The notes beneath the pieces are model-generated. The model did no database searches and was not told the origin of the DNA. It saw only the letters and a program-made list of their open reading frames with translations. The position numbers and the translations under genes are program-made. A DNA stretch of 64,000 bases from an uncultured Methylobacillus sp. (GTDB lineage Bacteria; Pseudomonadota; Gammaproteobacteria; Burkholderiales; Methylophilaceae), in assembly GCA_903824575.1 (NCBI GenBank), contig CAIJXJ010000022.1:17399-81398 (forward strand), read 5' to 3'. Positions 1-9,931 of the stretch are shown here, in pieces. Numbering within the stretch: the first letter of the stretch is position 1; every line of letters begins with the position of its first letter.

Positions 1-851
1 TGTTCACGACTGCGTCGCACGAAGTCGCCGTCCTGCAGCGCTGCTGCCGAGGCTACCAGTGCCAAAGTGTTAACGTTGAAAGGTTGCCGCACCCGGTTGA
101 GTAAATCGGCGACCAAAGGGTGAGCCAGTGCAAAACCGACACGTAAACCCGCGAGTCCATAAGCCTTGGAGAAGGTACGAGTCACGATCAGATTCTCGAA
201 TTCCGCCAGCCAGGCAATACTTTCTGACTTTAACTCCTCCGGCAAATATTCATCGTAGGCTTCGTCCAGTACCACCAGCACGTGTTTTGGTACGTCACGC
301 AGAAAGGCCAACAGCTCTGGTTTAGAAAGCAGGGTGCCAGTCGGATTGTTGGGGTTGGCGATGAACAGCATGCGCGTTTTCGATGTAATGGCAACGAGCA
401 TGGCAGGCAGATCATGACCGAAATCGCGCGCTTTGACCTTGACGCCAATCGCGCCCATCGCCTGCGTCACCAGCGGATACACGGCAAAGGCATGTTGCGC
501 GTAGATCGCTTCGACACCGGGTTCCAGATAAGCATGAGCCGCCAGTTCAAGAACATCATTGGAACCGTTGCCAAGCACGATCTGTGGAAGCGCCACGCCA
601 AAACGGCGGCACAGAGCATCCTTCAGCACGAAACCGTTACCATCCGGGTAGCGCGCAATGTCTGTCAGCGCCTCCTGCATCGCCTGCAATGCCTTAGGGC
701 TCACCCCCAGAGGATTCTCATTGGAGGCCAGCTTGACGATGGACTGTTCGGACAGGCCAAATTCGCGTGCCAACTCGGAGATCGGCTTGCCGGGCTGGTA
801 AGGGGCAATGGCGCGCACATAAGCGGGCGCCAGGTCACAGGAGTGGATCAT
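1..851 (-). CDS. hisC: Histidinol-phosphate aminotransferase, 5' part (runs off the window)
   Basis: PLP-dependent class I/II aminotransferase that converts imidazole-acetol phosphate to histidinol phosphate in histidine synthesis; in betaproteobacteria this hisC copy follows pheA and may also act on aromatic precursors. The visible 283 residues carry the HisC hallmarks: LASNENPLG near residue 42, ANPNNPTG near 165, the aspartate of LDEAYDEY, and the PLP-lysine segment [12 protein letters not shown]. The ATG at 851 has an AAGG stretch a few bases upstream. The C-terminal part lies beyond base 1. It is last of the gyrA-serC-pheA-hisC block seen here, 158 bp after pheA. Confidence 0.93.
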   Translation of the reverse strand, partial: MIHSCDLAPAYVRAIAPYQPGKPISELAREFGLSEQSIVKLASNENPLGVSPKALQAMQEALTDIARYPDGNGFVLKDALCRRFGVALPQIVLGNGSNDVLELAAHAYLEPGVEAIYAQHAFAVYPLVTQAMGAIGVKVKARDFGHDLPAMLVAITSKTRMLFIANPNNPTGTLLSKPELLAFLRDVPKHVLVVLDEAYDEYLPEELKSESIAWLAEFENLIVTRTFSKAYGLAGLRVGFALAHPLVADLLNRVRQPFNVNTLALVASAAALQDGDFVRRSRE

Positions 852-1009
852 AGATAGAAACCTTAAAAGCAATTAGCCACAGAGTTCAAGGAGTAAAGTA
901 ATAGTGGTGGGGTCTTGATGTTCATCTCAATGGGAATGCTCAGAGCACCAAAAATACGCAACATTCCGTGTTCTATGTAACATCTTCCGGCTTGAACTTT
1001 ATTTCAGAA

Positions 1010-2077
1010 TTAAATGACTGCGACCGGATAGGAGCCGAGCACCTTGAGGAAGGCAGCACGTTCGTTCAACTCCCTGAGTGCTTCCGTCACCTTGGCGTCG
1101 CTACGATGGCCTTCGATATCGACGTAGAAGATGTATTCCCACATGCCGGTATGCGCTGGACGCGACTCCAGTTTGCTCATGCTGACGCCATGTTTGGCGA
1201 GAGGCTCCAGCAGGCCGAGTACGGCACCGGGCACGTTGCGGGTTGCCATTGCCAGCGAGGTCTTGTCCTGTCCGGAAGCGCCAACATCGTGATTGGACAG
1301 CACCAGGAAACGCGTGGTATTGCGCGGATCATCTTCTATATTTTCGGCCAGGGACGTGAGATTAAACAAGTCGCCAGCCCGCCGACTGGCAATCGCAGCC
1401 ACTTGTGGATTGTCTGCGGCCAGTCGCGCCGCTTCGGAATTGCTGGCTACGGCCTGGCATTCCACGCCCGGCAGATGACAACTCAACCATTCATGGCATT
1501 GCGCCAGCGATTGCGCATGCGAATAAACTCTTGTGATCGAGGCCATGTCTGTGACGCGCGTCAGCAGGTGATGATGCACCGATAGCGCCACTTCACCGCA
1601 GATCTGCAGATTAGTGGCGAGCAACAGGTCCAGCGTGCGACCGATGGCTCCTTCCGTCGAATTCTCTACCGGCACTACGCCATAATCGACGGTGCCAGCC
1701 TGAACACTATGAAACACTTCATCGATCGATGCGCATTGCACCGGGTGCGACAACCCGCCAAATTGCTTGTTGGCCGCTTCTTCGCTATAGGTGCCAAGCG
1801 GCCCCAGGAAGGCAACGCTGATTGCCTTTTCAAGCGCCCGGCAATTTGACATTACGGTGCGGAAGATGGCTGTTACAGCTTCCCCACACAAGGGACCCTG
1901 ATTCTGTTGCAGCAATCGGCGCAATACCTGGGCCTCACGCTCTGGGCGGTAGATCGGCCCACCATTCTTGAGGCTGCCGATGGCATGGGCCAGACGCGCC
2001 CGTTGGCTGACAAGTTGCAGTAACTGGTCATCGATGGCATCGATCTGTTCACGGCATTTCTTGAGTTCGTCTGACAC
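1010..2077 (-). CDS. pheA: Chorismate mutase / prephenate dehydratase (P-protein)
   Basis: Bifunctional cytoplasmic enzyme of phenylalanine synthesis: chorismate to prephenate to phenylpyruvate. Residues 1-85 form the AroQ-type chorismate mutase helices (SDELKKCREQIDAIDDQLL onward). Residues ~88-265 are the prephenate dehydratase domain with NTTRFLVL, the catalytic Thr-Arg-Phe signature. The C-terminal ACT domain holds KLESRPAHTGMWEY, the phenylalanine-binding ESRP motif, so feedback control by phenylalanine is expected. The length of 355 residues is normal. The start is a GTG (2075-2077) with AAGG eight bases upstream; no better ATG exists. It lies 75 bp after serC and is probably cotranscribed with it. 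Confidence 0.95.
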   Translation of the reverse strand: MSDELKKCREQIDAIDDQLLQLVSQRARLAHAIGSLKNGGPIYRPEREAQVLRRLLQQNQGPLCGEAVTAIFRTVMSNCRALEKAISVAFLGPLGTYSEEAANKQFGGLSHPVQCASIDEVFHSVQAGTVDYGVVPVENSTEGAIGRTLDLLLATNLQICGEVALSVHHHLLTRVTDMASITRVYSHAQSLAQCHEWLSCHLPGVECQAVASNSEAARLAADNPQVAAIASRRAGDLFNLTSLAENIEDDPRNTTRFLVLSNHDVGASGQDKTSLAMATRNVPGAVLGLLEPLAKHGVSMSKLESRPAHTGMWEYIFYVDIEGHRSDAKVTEALRELNERAAFLKVLGSYPVAVI

Positions 2078-2095
2078 TGGCGAGCCTTAATGAGC

Positions 2096-2130
2096 GGGAT
2101 TTACAAGATTCTCAGGATTTACAGGGATTT
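2096..2130. repeat. Short intergenic direct repeat (GGATTTACA units)
   Basis: The serC-pheA gap holds two imperfect copies of GGATTTACARG within 35 bases. This resembles the short 'aggatttacagg' repeats scattered between genes of many proteobacteria. Only this occurrence was noticed in the window, so the family assignment is by eye. Confidence 0.4.
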
Positions 2131-2152
2131 CTGCAAGCCTGAATAATTTCCA

Positions 2153-3253
2153 CTAGCCACGCACGCGCGCAAATTGCTGCATGAATTCCACCAGAACCTT
2201 GACGCCCTCCTCCGGCATGGCGTTGTAGATGGAAGCGCGCAAGCCACCCACTGACTTGTGGCCCTTGAGCGACACCAAACCAGCCTGTTTAGCCTCCGCC
2301 AGGAACATGTCATACAGTGTTTCATCGGCCAGCAGGAACGGCACGTTCATGCGCGAGCGGCTATGCAACTCTACCGGGTTGCGGTAGAAACCGGCGCTGT
2401 CATCAATGGCTTGGTATAGCGTCCGGGCCTTGCGAACATTCATTTGTTCCATGGCGGCCAACCCTCCTTGACGCTTGATCCACTGAAATACGAGGCCGGC
2501 AACATAGATGGCAAAAGTAGGCGGCGTGTTGTACATGGAGCCATTGTCAGCGACGATTCTAAAATCGAAGGCACTGGGACACTCGCGACGGGCGTATCCC
2601 AACAAGTCATCTCGCACAATGACCAAGGTCAATCCGGCCGGCCCGATGTTCTTCTGTGCGCCTCCAAAGATCAGACCATATTTGGAAACATCCACCGGGC
2701 GTGACAATATATGCGAAGACATGTCAGCCACGATAGGCAAATCAGGGTGGCCCAATGTTGCCATGTCAGGCGTAAATCCATACTCTACGCCGCCTATGGT
2801 TTCATTGGTACAGATGAAAAGATAAGCCGGGTCATCTGACAATTGCCAGGACTGAAGCGCTGGCACGCTGGTGTAGCCATCCGTCTGACTGCTGGCGGCA
2901 AGATTGACAGTGCAATATTTGCCCGCCTCTTGCGCGGACTTTGCCGACCAGGAACCCGTAACCACATAATCAGCGGCGGTTTTCTTGCCCAGCAGATTGA
3001 GTGGTATGAGGGCGTTCTCGGCCAGCGCCCCCCCCTGCATGAACAGGATGCGATAATTGTCCGGGACGCTCAGCAGCGTCCGCAGATCGGCTTCCGCCTG
3101 TTCGATGATGCCGGTGAATTCCCGGCCTCTATGACTCATCTCCATGACCGACATGCCGGAGCCATGCCAGTCCAGCATCTCGCCCTGAACCTGGGTCAAC
3201 ACCTCCTGCGGCAGTACAGCAGGACCGGCGCTGAAATTCCAGAGTCGCGCCAT
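2153..3253 (-). CDS. serC: Phosphoserine aminotransferase
   Basis: PLP enzyme converting 3-phosphohydroxypyruvate to phosphoserine (serine synthesis) and acting in pyridoxine synthesis. The start is placed at the ATG giving [15 protein letters not shown], the conserved SerC N-terminus; the open frame continues 19 codons further upstream into gyrA but those residues are not SerC-like. This gives 366 residues, the usual length. Visible motifs are [23 protein letters not shown] and the PLP-lysine segment [13 protein letters not shown]. The start codon lies one base past the gyrA stop, so translation is probably coupled to gyrA. Confidence 0.96.
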   Translation of the reverse strand: MARLWNFSAGPAVLPQEVLTQVQGEMLDWHGSGMSVMEMSHRGREFTGIIEQAEADLRTLLSVPDNYRILFMQGGALAENALIPLNLLGKKTAADYVVTGSWSAKSAQEAGKYCTVNLAASSQTDGYTSVPALQSWQLSDDPAYLFICTNETIGGVEYGFTPDMATLGHPDLPIVADMSSHILSRPVDVSKYGLIFGGAQKNIGPAGLTLVIVRDDLLGYARRECPSAFDFRIVADNGSMYNTPPTFAIYVAGLVFQWIKRQGGLAAMEQMNVRKARTLYQAIDDSAGFYRNPVELHSRSRMNVPFLLADETLYDMFLAEAKQAGLVSLKGHKSVGGLRASIYNAMPEEGVKVLVEFMQQFARVRG

Positions 3254-3254
3254 A

Positions 3255-5897
3255 TCAGGCCTCGCCCTCTGTTTCACCTGACGCAGCGGTACCGGTTCCT
3301 TGCTCGCCATTTTCTATTGTGCCGTTTTCAACGAAGCCGACATCCTGGTCGCCCACTTCACCATCGTCCGTTTCCACGATCTTTTCCAGTCCCGAGAGCT
3401 TTTCACCGTCGCCCAAATTGATCAGGGTAACGCCCTGTGTCGCGCGTCCAAGTTCACGAATTTCCGCGACGCGGGTGCGGATCAAAACGCCGCCGGTTGT
3501 GATCAGCATGATCTCGTCTTCGTCGTTGACCAGTTTAGCCGCAACCACACGGCCGTTACGGGCCGAAGTAGCAATCGCCATGACACCCTGCGTGCCGCGG
3601 CCGGAATGGCGGAAGTCCGCCAGCACGGTACGCTTGCCATAGCCATTTTCGGTCGCCACCAGCACCGTCTGCTGATCGTGCTGGGCGATCAGTAACGACA
3701 ACACCTGCTGCGTGCCCTGCAAGCGCATGCCGCGCACGCCGCGAGTGGCACGCCCCATGACCCGCACATCTTCCTCGTCGAACCAGACCGCCTTGCCGCC
3801 ATCCGACACCAGGATCACGTCGTCCGTGCCATTAGTAATTTCGGCGCCAATCAGGAAATCACCCTGGTCCAGATTAATGGCAATGATGCCGGCCTTGCGC
3901 GGATTGGAGAAATCAGTCAGCGCGGTCTTTTTGACCGTGCCTTGCGAAGTCGCCATGAAGATGAAATGATTCTCGTCGAACTCCTTGACCGCCAGGATGG
4001 CGTTGATCTTCTCGCCTTCCTCCAGCGGGAACAGGTTGACGATAGGCCGGCCACGGCTGATGCGACTGCCTTGTGGCACTTCATAGACCTTGAGCCAATA
4101 GACGCGACCACGGCTGGAGAAGCACAGAATGTAATCGTGCGTGTTGGCAACGAACATCTTGTCGATGAAGTCGTCTTCCTTGGTCGCCGCCGCCTGCTTG
4201 CCACGACCGCCTCGCCGCTGGGCGCGGTATTCTTCCAGCGGCTGCGACTTGACATAGCCGGTGTGGGACAGCGTCACCACCACGTCCTGCGGCGTGATCA
4301 GATCTTCCAGCGAAATATCCAGCGCATTTTGCACGATCTCGCTGCGGCGCTTGTCACCAAACTGCTGGCGGATGGCTGACAACTCCTCAACGATAATGGC
4401 GGTCACACGTTCGGGACGCGCCAATATGTCCAGCAGATCAGTGATGACGTCGATTACGTCCTTATATTCGGACACGATCTTGTCCTGCTCGAGGCCCGTC
4501 AGGCGTTGCAAGCGCATCTGCAGGATTTCCTGCGCCTGCACGTCGGACAGGCGATAGCCTTCTGGGTGCAGGCCAAAATCGACCGACAAACCTTCCGGAC
4601 GCGAAGCATCAGATGCCGCGCGTTTGAGCATTTCTTCCACCACGCCCGACTTCCAGACTCGACCCATCAAGGCCACCTTGGCTTCCGGCGGGGTCGCGGC
4701 AGCCTTGATCAAGGCAATCATGTCGTCCACATTCGCCAGCGCCACAGCAAGCCCCTCCAGCACATGACCGCGGGCGCGGGCCTTCCTCAGCTCGAACACG
4801 GTGCGGCGTGTGACCACTTCACGACGATGGCGCAGGAAGGCTTCCAGCATCTGTTTCAAATTCAGCAATCGCGGCTGGCCATCGACCAGCGCCACCATGT
4901 TCATGCCAAAGGTGTCCTGCAATTGCGTCTGTTTGTACAGGTTATTGAGCACTACTTCCGGCACTTCACCGCGCTTCAATTCGATCACCATGCGCATGCC
5001 GGACTTATCCGACTCATCGCGCAGGTCCGAGATGCCCTCGATCTTCTTTTCGTTGACCAGTTCGGCGATCTTCTCGATCAGAGTCTTCTTGTTGACCTGG
5101 TAGGGCAACTCATCGACGATGATGGCTTGGCGATCGCCACGGCCAATGTCCTCGAAATGGGTGCGTGCCCGCATCACCACGCGACCGCGACCGGTGCGGT
5201 AGCCTTCCTTCACGCCCACGGTGCCATAAATAATGCCGGCAGTTGGAAAATCCGGCGCCGGAATGATTTCGATCAATTCGTCGATGGTGATGTCACTATT
5301 GGCCAGCATGGCGAGGCACGCCGCGATGGTTTCATTGATGTTATGTGGCGGAATGTTGGTCGCCATGCCCACTGCAATGCCCGACGACCCATTGATCAAA
5401 AGATTGGGGATCTTGGCCGGCAGCACTAGCGGCTCATGCTCGGAGCCGTCATAGTTGGGTCCGAAGTCCACCGTTTCCTTGTCTAGGTCGCCCAGCAATT
5501 CATGCGCGATCCTCGACATGCGGATTTCGGTATAGCGCATGGCCGCTGCGTTGTCACCATCGACCGAACCGAAGTTGCCCTGCCCGTCCACCAGCATGTA
5601 GCGCAATGAAAAATTCTGCGCCATGCGCACGATGGTGTCATACACCGCCGTGTCGCCATGCGGGTGATATTTACCGATAACGTCGCCGACGATACGTGCC
5701 GACTTCTTGTAAGGCCGGTTCCAATCATTGGACAGTTCATGCATGGCGAACAGTACGCGACGGTGCACCGGCTTCAGGCCGTCTCGAACGTCCGGCAGGG
5801 CACGCCCCACGATCACGCTCATGGCGTAATCGAGGTAGGAACGACGCATTTCTTCTTCCAGGCTGACGGGTAGCGTTTCTTTGGCGAACTGTTCCAT
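3255..5897 (-). CDS. gyrA: DNA gyrase subunit A
   Basis: Subunit of the type II topoisomerase that introduces negative supercoils. The 880 residues include the breakage-reunion domain with catalytic Tyr122 ([11 protein letters not shown]), the helix-turn-helix region and a C-terminal beta-pinwheel. The GyrA box QRRGGRGK marks it as gyrase and not ParC. In the quinolone-resistance region, residue 83 is Thr ([10 protein letters not shown]) and residue 87 is Asp; Thr83 is the natural residue in some wild-type proteobacteria and does not by itself show resistance. The tail is acidic. It is first of the gyrA-serC-pheA-hisC block, divergent from ahpC across 245 bp that must hold both promoters. Confidence 0.98.
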   Translation of the reverse strand: MEQFAKETLPVSLEEEMRRSYLDYAMSVIVGRALPDVRDGLKPVHRRVLFAMHELSNDWNRPYKKSARIVGDVIGKYHPHGDTAVYDTIVRMAQNFSLRYMLVDGQGNFGSVDGDNAAAMRYTEIRMSRIAHELLGDLDKETVDFGPNYDGSEHEPLVLPAKIPNLLINGSSGIAVGMATNIPPHNINETIAACLAMLANSDITIDELIEIIPAPDFPTAGIIYGTVGVKEGYRTGRGRVVMRARTHFEDIGRGDRQAIIVDELPYQVNKKTLIEKIAELVNEKKIEGISDLRDESDKSGMRMVIELKRGEVPEVVLNNLYKQTQLQDTFGMNMVALVDGQPRLLNLKQMLEAFLRHRREVVTRRTVFELRKARARGHVLEGLAVALANVDDMIALIKAAATPPEAKVALMGRVWKSGVVEEMLKRAASDASRPEGLSVDFGLHPEGYRLSDVQAQEILQMRLQRLTGLEQDKIVSEYKDVIDVITDLLDILARPERVTAIIVEELSAIRQQFGDKRRSEIVQNALDISLEDLITPQDVVVTLSHTGYVKSQPLEEYRAQRRGGRGKQAAATKEDDFIDKMFVANTHDYILCFSSRGRVYWLKVYEVPQGSRISRGRPIVNLFPLEEGEKINAILAVKEFDENHFIFMATSQGTVKKTALTDFSNPRKAGIIAINLDQGDFLIGAEITNGTDDVILVSDGGKAVWFDEEDVRVMGRATRGVRGMRLQGTQQVLSLLIAQHDQQTVLVATENGYGKRTVLADFRHSGRGTQGVMAIATSARNGRVVAAKLVNDEDEIMLITTGGVLIRTRVAEIRELGRATQGVTLINLGDGEKLSGLEKIVETDDGEVGDQDVGFVENGTIENGEQGTGTAASGETEGEA

Positions 5898-6142
5898 AAA
5901 TTTAGCTGTTTTTACCAGTAAATAAAGCTCGTGATTTTATCATGAGCGCCCCCGGTAAGCACTCTAAACCTTGGCTAACTCAGCCATAGTCGAAATATAT
6001 CGATCTGATTTAAAAATTTAATTAGAAATTTACTTTAAGTTGAACTAATCTATTACTGTTCCAGTCGGATCAAACGCATTTCAACACAGGAATCGCATCC
6101 CCGGGAGTTTACCCGTGGTTAACAAATTACAGGAGATACAAC

Positions 6143-6745
6143 ATGGCCGTACTCGTCGGAAAAGCCGCACCAAGTTTCACTACAGCCGCCGTACTGGGCG
6201 ACAACACCATCGATGAAAACTTCAACCTTGCCGATCAAATCAAGGGCAAGTATGCAGTTCTCTTCTTCTACCCACTGGATTTCACCTTCGTTTGTCCGTC
6301 CGAGCTGATTGCATTCGACCACCGCCTGGAAGAATTCAAGAAAAAAGGGGTCGAAGTGATCGGCGTGTCCATCGACTCCCACTTCACTCATCTGGCCTGG
6401 AAGAACACCCCAGTCAATTCCGGTGGCATCGGCAAGGTTGCCTATCCTCTGATCGCCGACCTCAAGCACGAGTACGTCAAAGCCTATGATGTCGAGGCTG
6501 ACGGCGGCGTGGCTTATCGTGGCACGTTCCTCATTGACAAGACCGGTATCGTGCGCCATCAGTACGTCAATGACCTACCGCTGGGCCGAAATGTGGACGA
6601 GTTCCTGCGCCTGGTCGATGCCCTGCAATTCCACGAAGAACACGGCGAAGTCTGCCCGGCCGGCTGGAGTAAAGGCAAGGCCGGCATGGATGCCAGCCCG
6701 GCTGGCGTCGCCAAGTACCTGGCCGCCAACGCCGACAAGCTGTAA
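6143..6745 (+). CDS. ahpC: 2-Cys peroxiredoxin (AhpC/TSA family)
   Basis: Thiol peroxidase reducing hydrogen peroxide, organic peroxides and peroxynitrite in the cytoplasm. The peroxidatic Cys51 lies in DFTFVCPSE, with Pro44 and Thr48 of the active site; the resolving Cys171 lies in GEVCPAGW. Both are hallmarks of the Prx1/AhpC typical 2-Cys group; 200 residues is the usual length. The ATG follows AGGAG by seven bases. It is monocistronic, ended by a strong hairpin. No ahpF-type reductase is next to it, so the electron donor is unknown. The 5' region is AT-rich; I could not settle an OxyR site. Confidence 0.92.
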   Translation: MAVLVGKAAPSFTTAAVLGDNTIDENFNLADQIKGKYAVLFFYPLDFTFVCPSELIAFDHRLEEFKKKGVEVIGVSIDSHFTHLAWKNTPVNSGGIGKVAYPLIADLKHEYVKAYDVEADGGVAYRGTFLIDKTGIVRHQYVNDLPLGRNVDEFLRLVDALQFHEEHGEVCPAGWSKGKAGMDASPAGVAKYLAANADKL

Positions 6746-6773
6746 TAATTTCGGAATCAGTTTTCTGATCAGC

Positions 6774-6800
6774 AAAACGGGGCCACAGGCCCCGTTTTTC
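6774..6800 (+). terminator. Rho-independent terminator of ahpC
   Basis: A perfect 11-bp stem (AAAACGGGGCC / GGCCCCGTTTT) with a 3-base loop at 6774-6798, followed by more T residues, starting 28 bases after the ahpC stop codon. Confidence 0.9.
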
Positions 6801-6955
6801 TTATTAAGCCGCCAAATATAGCGCTTTGAATATAAAGCATTGCCCGTTTCTTCAGCCGAGTAAAATTCACGCAAATCCGCTGGCAAATAAAACTGAAGGT
6901 CAGCAATCCTATTGATCCTGTTGTCACCTATTAAGTGCCATCGGCGGCGTTGCAG

Positions 6956-6978
6956 ATATTCTAATGGGATGGTCGCCC
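6956..6978. repeat. Terminal-repeat-like 23-mer, copy 1
   Basis: The sequence ATATTCTAATGGGATGGTCG plus CCC occurs here and again, identical over 23 bases, at 8596-8618. Its core TAATGGGATGGTCGC is found inverted at 8680-8694. Together the copies bracket a truncated transposase and a HigBA pair, so they look like ends of a mobile element. The family could not be named. The bases between the ahpC terminator and this repeat show no gene. Confidence 0.55.
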
Positions 6979-7071
6979 TTTACTTTTTATGAAAGCTGCC
7001 GTCTGCGGCTGCGATAGCGTATTGTTAACTATGTCCAATTATCCATCGCCAGCGCGTTGCAGGAGCCGAAA

Positions 7072-7821
7072 ATGATTTCTCAAAATCAATGCGTAAAGAT
7101 TCGGCATATGCATTTTCGCGGCAATGTCTCCATAAACGAAATTGCAAGAAAAACGAGCCTGTCGCGAAACACAGTTAGGAAATGGCTTCGCGCCCCAAGC
7201 GGAACCGAAGTCAAGTACCATAAGGCGACGGCACTAAAGACGATCATCAACCCCGACAAGACTTGGTTGCTGCAAGCACTCAAAGATGACTTGCTACTAG
7301 CAAAACGCAATCGACGCTCGGTGCGCAGCCTTTTTTCTGAAATTCTGAAGCAAGGGTTTTCTGGTGGCTATTCATGCGTTACGGAATTCGTACGAAATTG
7401 GCGCAAGCATGATGAAGTATTGCCGACAAAAACCAACACTAGTGAAAGTTTGCAACATTGGATGGAGTGGCTCTATTCAATTAAGCATCCGCACAGGCCG
7501 CCCTCAGATGCTGAAACGCTTGTCGATCTAAACAAGATTTATGACGTAATTAGTCCTTCGCCAAATTCGCCTAGAACAAAGGCGCTGGTTGTCCTAGCCA
7601 AGATTGAAGGTTTTTCGGTACACAAAATATCGAAGTATCTTACGATTGCCCCCGGCACAGTTCGTCGTTATCTTGCAGCCTTTCACTCGGGAGGAGAAGA
7701 AAGGTTATTGAAAGGCAGATCGAGATTGCGAAAACTCGCAGGCAACAAAATTTGGGGCATGGAACTAACGAATAGTGAGTTCTCTGAAAGCAACAACTGC
7801 AAAGACCCCGCTTACAGATGA
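7072..7821 (+). pseudogene. Truncated transposase (two HTH domains, no DDE core)
   Basis: Residues 1-45 form an IstA-like helix-turn-helix (ISINEIARK..LSRNTVRKWLR pattern) and the segment FSGGYSCVTEFVRNWR resembles the region following it in IS21-type transposases. A second homeodomain-like HTH lies near residues 170-225 (GFSVHKISKYLTIAPGTVRRYL). Transposases of this build continue into an integrase-type DDE core, which is missing: after ~residue 230 the sequence becomes unlike any transposase and stops. The start chosen is the ATG at 7072, six bases after GGAG; a TTG at 7057 is the longer option. Probably an inactive remnant; it could bind its own ends. Confidence 0.6.
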
Positions 7822-7830
7822 TCTGTTAAA

Positions 7831-8187
7831 TTAAGCTCCTGACAGAAGGCTTTCGTATGGGATATGCAGTCCGTCATGTAGCCGTTTTACCATTTGCAGA
7901 CTGAGCCGACGCTTGTTGTTTAACACTTCGGAAACACGGCCGCTTGATCCAATAAATGGCTCAAGGTCTTTTTGGGTAAGCCCCTGTTGCTCCATTCTGA
8001 ATTTGATTGCCTCGATCGGATCAGCCGCATTGATCGGGTAATGCTTGTGTTCGTATGCTTCGATTAGTGTTACGAGAATTTCCATCTCATCTGCCGCTAC
8101 CGTACCTTCTTGCGCCTGAAACACATTCTCTAGCCGTTTAAACGTGGCACGTAAGTCATCATCGTTTCGGATTGGCTTAATATTCAT
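7831..8187 (-). CDS. higA: HigA-type antitoxin with XRE-like HTH
   Basis: Antitoxin and autorepressor of a HigBA module. The 118 residues from the ATG at 8187 contain an acidic helical N-terminus (toxin-binding in the family) and a C-terminal helix-turn-helix: GLTQKDLEPFIGSSGRVSEVLN, as in HigA proteins. The upstream open frame extends to 8232 but this overlaps the toxin and lacks family similarity. The ATG overlaps the toxin reading frame by 11 bases, the usual toxin-first higBA arrangement, so the two are translated together. Confidence 0.85.
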   Translation of the reverse strand: MNIKPIRNDDDLRATFKRLENVFQAQEGTVAADEMEILVTLIEAYEHKHYPINAADPIEAIKFRMEQQGLTQKDLEPFIGSSGRVSEVLNNKRRLSLQMVKRLHDGLHIPYESLLSGA

Positions 8188-8485
8188 TGACGTTCTCCAC
8201 ATTAATTTGGTCATACTGCGCATGGGTTCCAATGAACTTGACCCATGCGATTCCTGCTCGATATTGCATTTCTACAACTAGGCGATACTTGTTACCAGCT
8301 ATATTGAATACGACACGGTTGTTCCCACAAATGCTCGCGCCCCTGTACTGATCTTTTATGTTCTGCGGACTTTTCCAACTAGCCTTGATGGCCTCATCGT
8401 GCCAGCTTTGCAATGCTCCTTCTGAATCCGCATATCCCGGCTGACTCCAAAATTTGACCAAAGTACTCTTGGCAATCACCCGCAT
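8177..8485 (-). CDS. higB: HigB-type toxin (mRNA interferase)
   Basis: RelE-superfamily ribosome-dependent mRNA interferase of the HigB group. From the ATG at 8485 the product is 102 residues, MRVIAKSTLVKFW at the start, with SWKSPQNIKDQYRGASI and GNKYRLVVEMQYRAGIAWVKFIGTH, the usual HigB core including the YDxI ending. The gene precedes its antitoxin, as in higBA. It sits on an island with a truncated transposase and repeats, which suggests acquisition by transfer. Confidence 0.87.
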   Translation of the reverse strand: MRVIAKSTLVKFWSQPGYADSEGALQSWHDEAIKASWKSPQNIKDQYRGASICGNNRVVFNIAGNKYRLVVEMQYRAGIAWVKFIGTHAQYDQINVENVNEY

Positions 8486-8493
8486 TTCAATCC

Positions 8494-8506
8494 TCCCAAT
8501 TTGGGA
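8494..8506. promoter_or_regulatory. Candidate higBA operator palindrome
   Basis: TCCCAA-T-TTGGGA is a perfect 6+1+6 palindrome starting 9 bases upstream of the higB start codon; a second short palindrome GATT-GT-AATC follows at 8507-8516. HigA antitoxins repress their own promoter by binding such sites, so this is a likely operator. No experimental support. Confidence 0.5.
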
Positions 8507-8595
8507 GATTGTAATCTGATCCTCTAGCTTGGTCAACCAAACTTAACAAACTGGGTGGCCGCTATGGAGAATTTACTTGAATGGCTCCTTCAAGC

Positions 8596-8699
8596 ATATT
8601 CTAATGGGATGGTCGCCCCTACCCAAAACGGCATCGTAGTGCCAAAGTGGAGATGCGATATTTCCACTGACCGAGAGGAGCGACCATCCCATTACAATA
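8596..8699. repeat. Inverted-repeat-bounded 104-bp element (MITE-like)
   Basis: The left end (8596-8618) is identical to the 23-mer at 6956-6978. The right end (8680-8699) is its near-perfect inverted copy, GCGACCATCCCATTACAATA, differing at one base. About 60 bases without a gene lie between. The layout fits a small non-autonomous element or a rearranged right end of the element whose transposase fragment lies at 7072. The rest of 8700-8851 shows no gene. Confidence 0.5.
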
Positions 8700-8851
8700 A
8701 GCACGTTGCCGTCGTTGGATCGAGTGCGGCAGATGGCAGATTAGCGACCCGCAGCAGACACCGCTGAGTTGGGCTTACCGCCAGATATAAGCGGATTTAC
8801 TCAGTAGCCAAGATCTTGGCGTCTTGACGGTTCGACCTGCATTTACAAGGC

Positions 8852-9649
8852 TTAAAATACCGCCGAGATTTTGGCATCCGCCGCGACCCTAAGCATCATC
8901 TGCACGCCAGTTTCGAACATGCCGCCAAACAGGGGTGAAAAATACCCCATCGACAGATAGGTGACAATGAAACCAACCGCGATGGTAAGGGGAAAGCCGA
9001 CGGCAAAAATATTGAGTTGCGGCGCCGCCCGTGTCAGCACAGCCAGCGCCACGTTAGTCATCATCAGTACGGCAACCACAGGCAGTGAAATCAGTACACC
9101 GGCGCGGAATATTTCCCCTCCCCACAGCGCCAACGTATGCCAGGCCTGAGCGGAAAAGGTGTGCATGCCGATCGGCAGCACTTGGAAGCTTTCGACCAGC
9201 GCCGTAATCACCATCAGGTGCCCATTGATGGCCAGAAAGAACAGCATTGCAATCAATTCCAGGAATTGACCCAGAATTGGCACCTGCGTTGAATTCTGCG
9301 GATCAAAGAAGGTGGCGAAGCCCAGACCCATCTGCAAGCCCATGATGTTGCCGGCCATTTCAATGCCGGAAAACACCACCCGCATCGCCATGCCCATGGC
9401 CACGCCTATCGTGATTTGTTGCACCATGATGAACAGCCCCTGCGCCGACGCCACCTGTACGGCAGGCATCGGACCGAGAACGGGGGCGACCGCCACGGTC
9501 AGCACGAATGACAAACCAATCTTGGTTTGGGCAGACACACCAGGCGCGCTGAACAGGGGGGCAGTAGTGACCAGAGCGAGAATGCGAAAGAACGGCCAGA
9601 AGAATGCTGCAATCCAGAGGTCCAGTTGCGCTGAAGTAAGACTGGCCAC
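8852..9649 (-). CDS. fliR: Flagellar export apparatus protein FliR
   Basis: Integral membrane component of the flagellar type III export gate (FliP5Q4R1). The 265-residue protein has about six hydrophobic segments, begins with LTSAQLDLWIAAFFWPFFRI, and contains GLQMGLGFATFFDPQNST, a well-conserved FliR stretch. The start is a GTG at 9649; no nearby ATG fits. It is last of the fliLMNOPQR run, 9 bases after fliQ. Just beyond its stop the flagellar cluster ends and the accessory island begins. Confidence 0.93.
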   Translation of the reverse strand: MASLTSAQLDLWIAAFFWPFFRILALVTTAPLFSAPGVSAQTKIGLSFVLTVAVAPVLGPMPAVQVASAQGLFIMVQQITIGVAMGMAMRVVFSGIEMAGNIMGLQMGLGFATFFDPQNSTQVPILGQFLELIAMLFFLAINGHLMVITALVESFQVLPIGMHTFSAQAWHTLALWGGEIFRAGVLISLPVVAVLMMTNVALAVLTRAAPQLNIFAVGFPLTIAVGFIVTYLSMGYFSPLFGGMFETGVQMMLRVAADAKISAVF

Positions 9650-9658
9650 CGCTAACCG

Positions 9659-9931
9659 TCAACCAATCAAGGTTGGAATGCTGGAATACAGGCGCTGCAT
9701 GTATTCGACCATCATGTTCAGCATCCAAGGCCCCGCCAATAGCAGCACGATCACCATGACCAGCAATTTTGGAATGAAAGACAAAGTCATTTCATTAATC
9801 TGTGTTGCCGCCTGAAACAGGCTCACCAGCAAACCGGTGATCAATGCAGCACCAAGCATGGGTGCCGACAACAGAATCGTCAACTCCAGCGCCTGCTGGG
9901 TGATGGTCAATACTGTTTCCGCAGTCATCAT
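9659..9931 (-). CDS. fliQ: Flagellar export apparatus protein FliQ
   Basis: Small two-helix membrane protein of the flagellar export gate. The 90 residues show two hydrophobic hairpin helices and the conserved middle segment [19 protein letters not shown]. Its ATGATG start overlaps the fliP stop codon, so either ATG (9931 or 9928) may be used and translation is coupled to fliP. Confidence 0.94.
   Translation of the reverse strand: MMTAETVLTITQQALELTILLSAPMLGAALITGLLVSLFQAATQINEMTLSFIPKLLVMVIVLLLAGPWMLNMMVEYMQRLYSSIPTLIG

Noticed and set aside
5640..5660. GyrA Thr83 as a sign of quinolone resistance
   Set aside because: Thr at this position is normal in several wild-type proteobacteria, and Asp87 is unchanged.
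5984..6025. OxyR-type ATAG-N7 repeats upstream of ahpC
   Set aside because: Four spaced tetramers occur but only the first fits the ATAG/CTAT consensus, in AT-rich DNA where chance matches are common.
6575..6886. 103-codon minus-strand frame between ahpC and the island
   Set aside because: It overlaps the 3' end of ahpC and its terminator on the opposite strand, starts with a TTG and resembles no family.
8555..8767. 70-codon plus-strand frame near the repeats
   Set aside because: It runs through the repeat copies, has no ribosome binding site and no recognisable domain.
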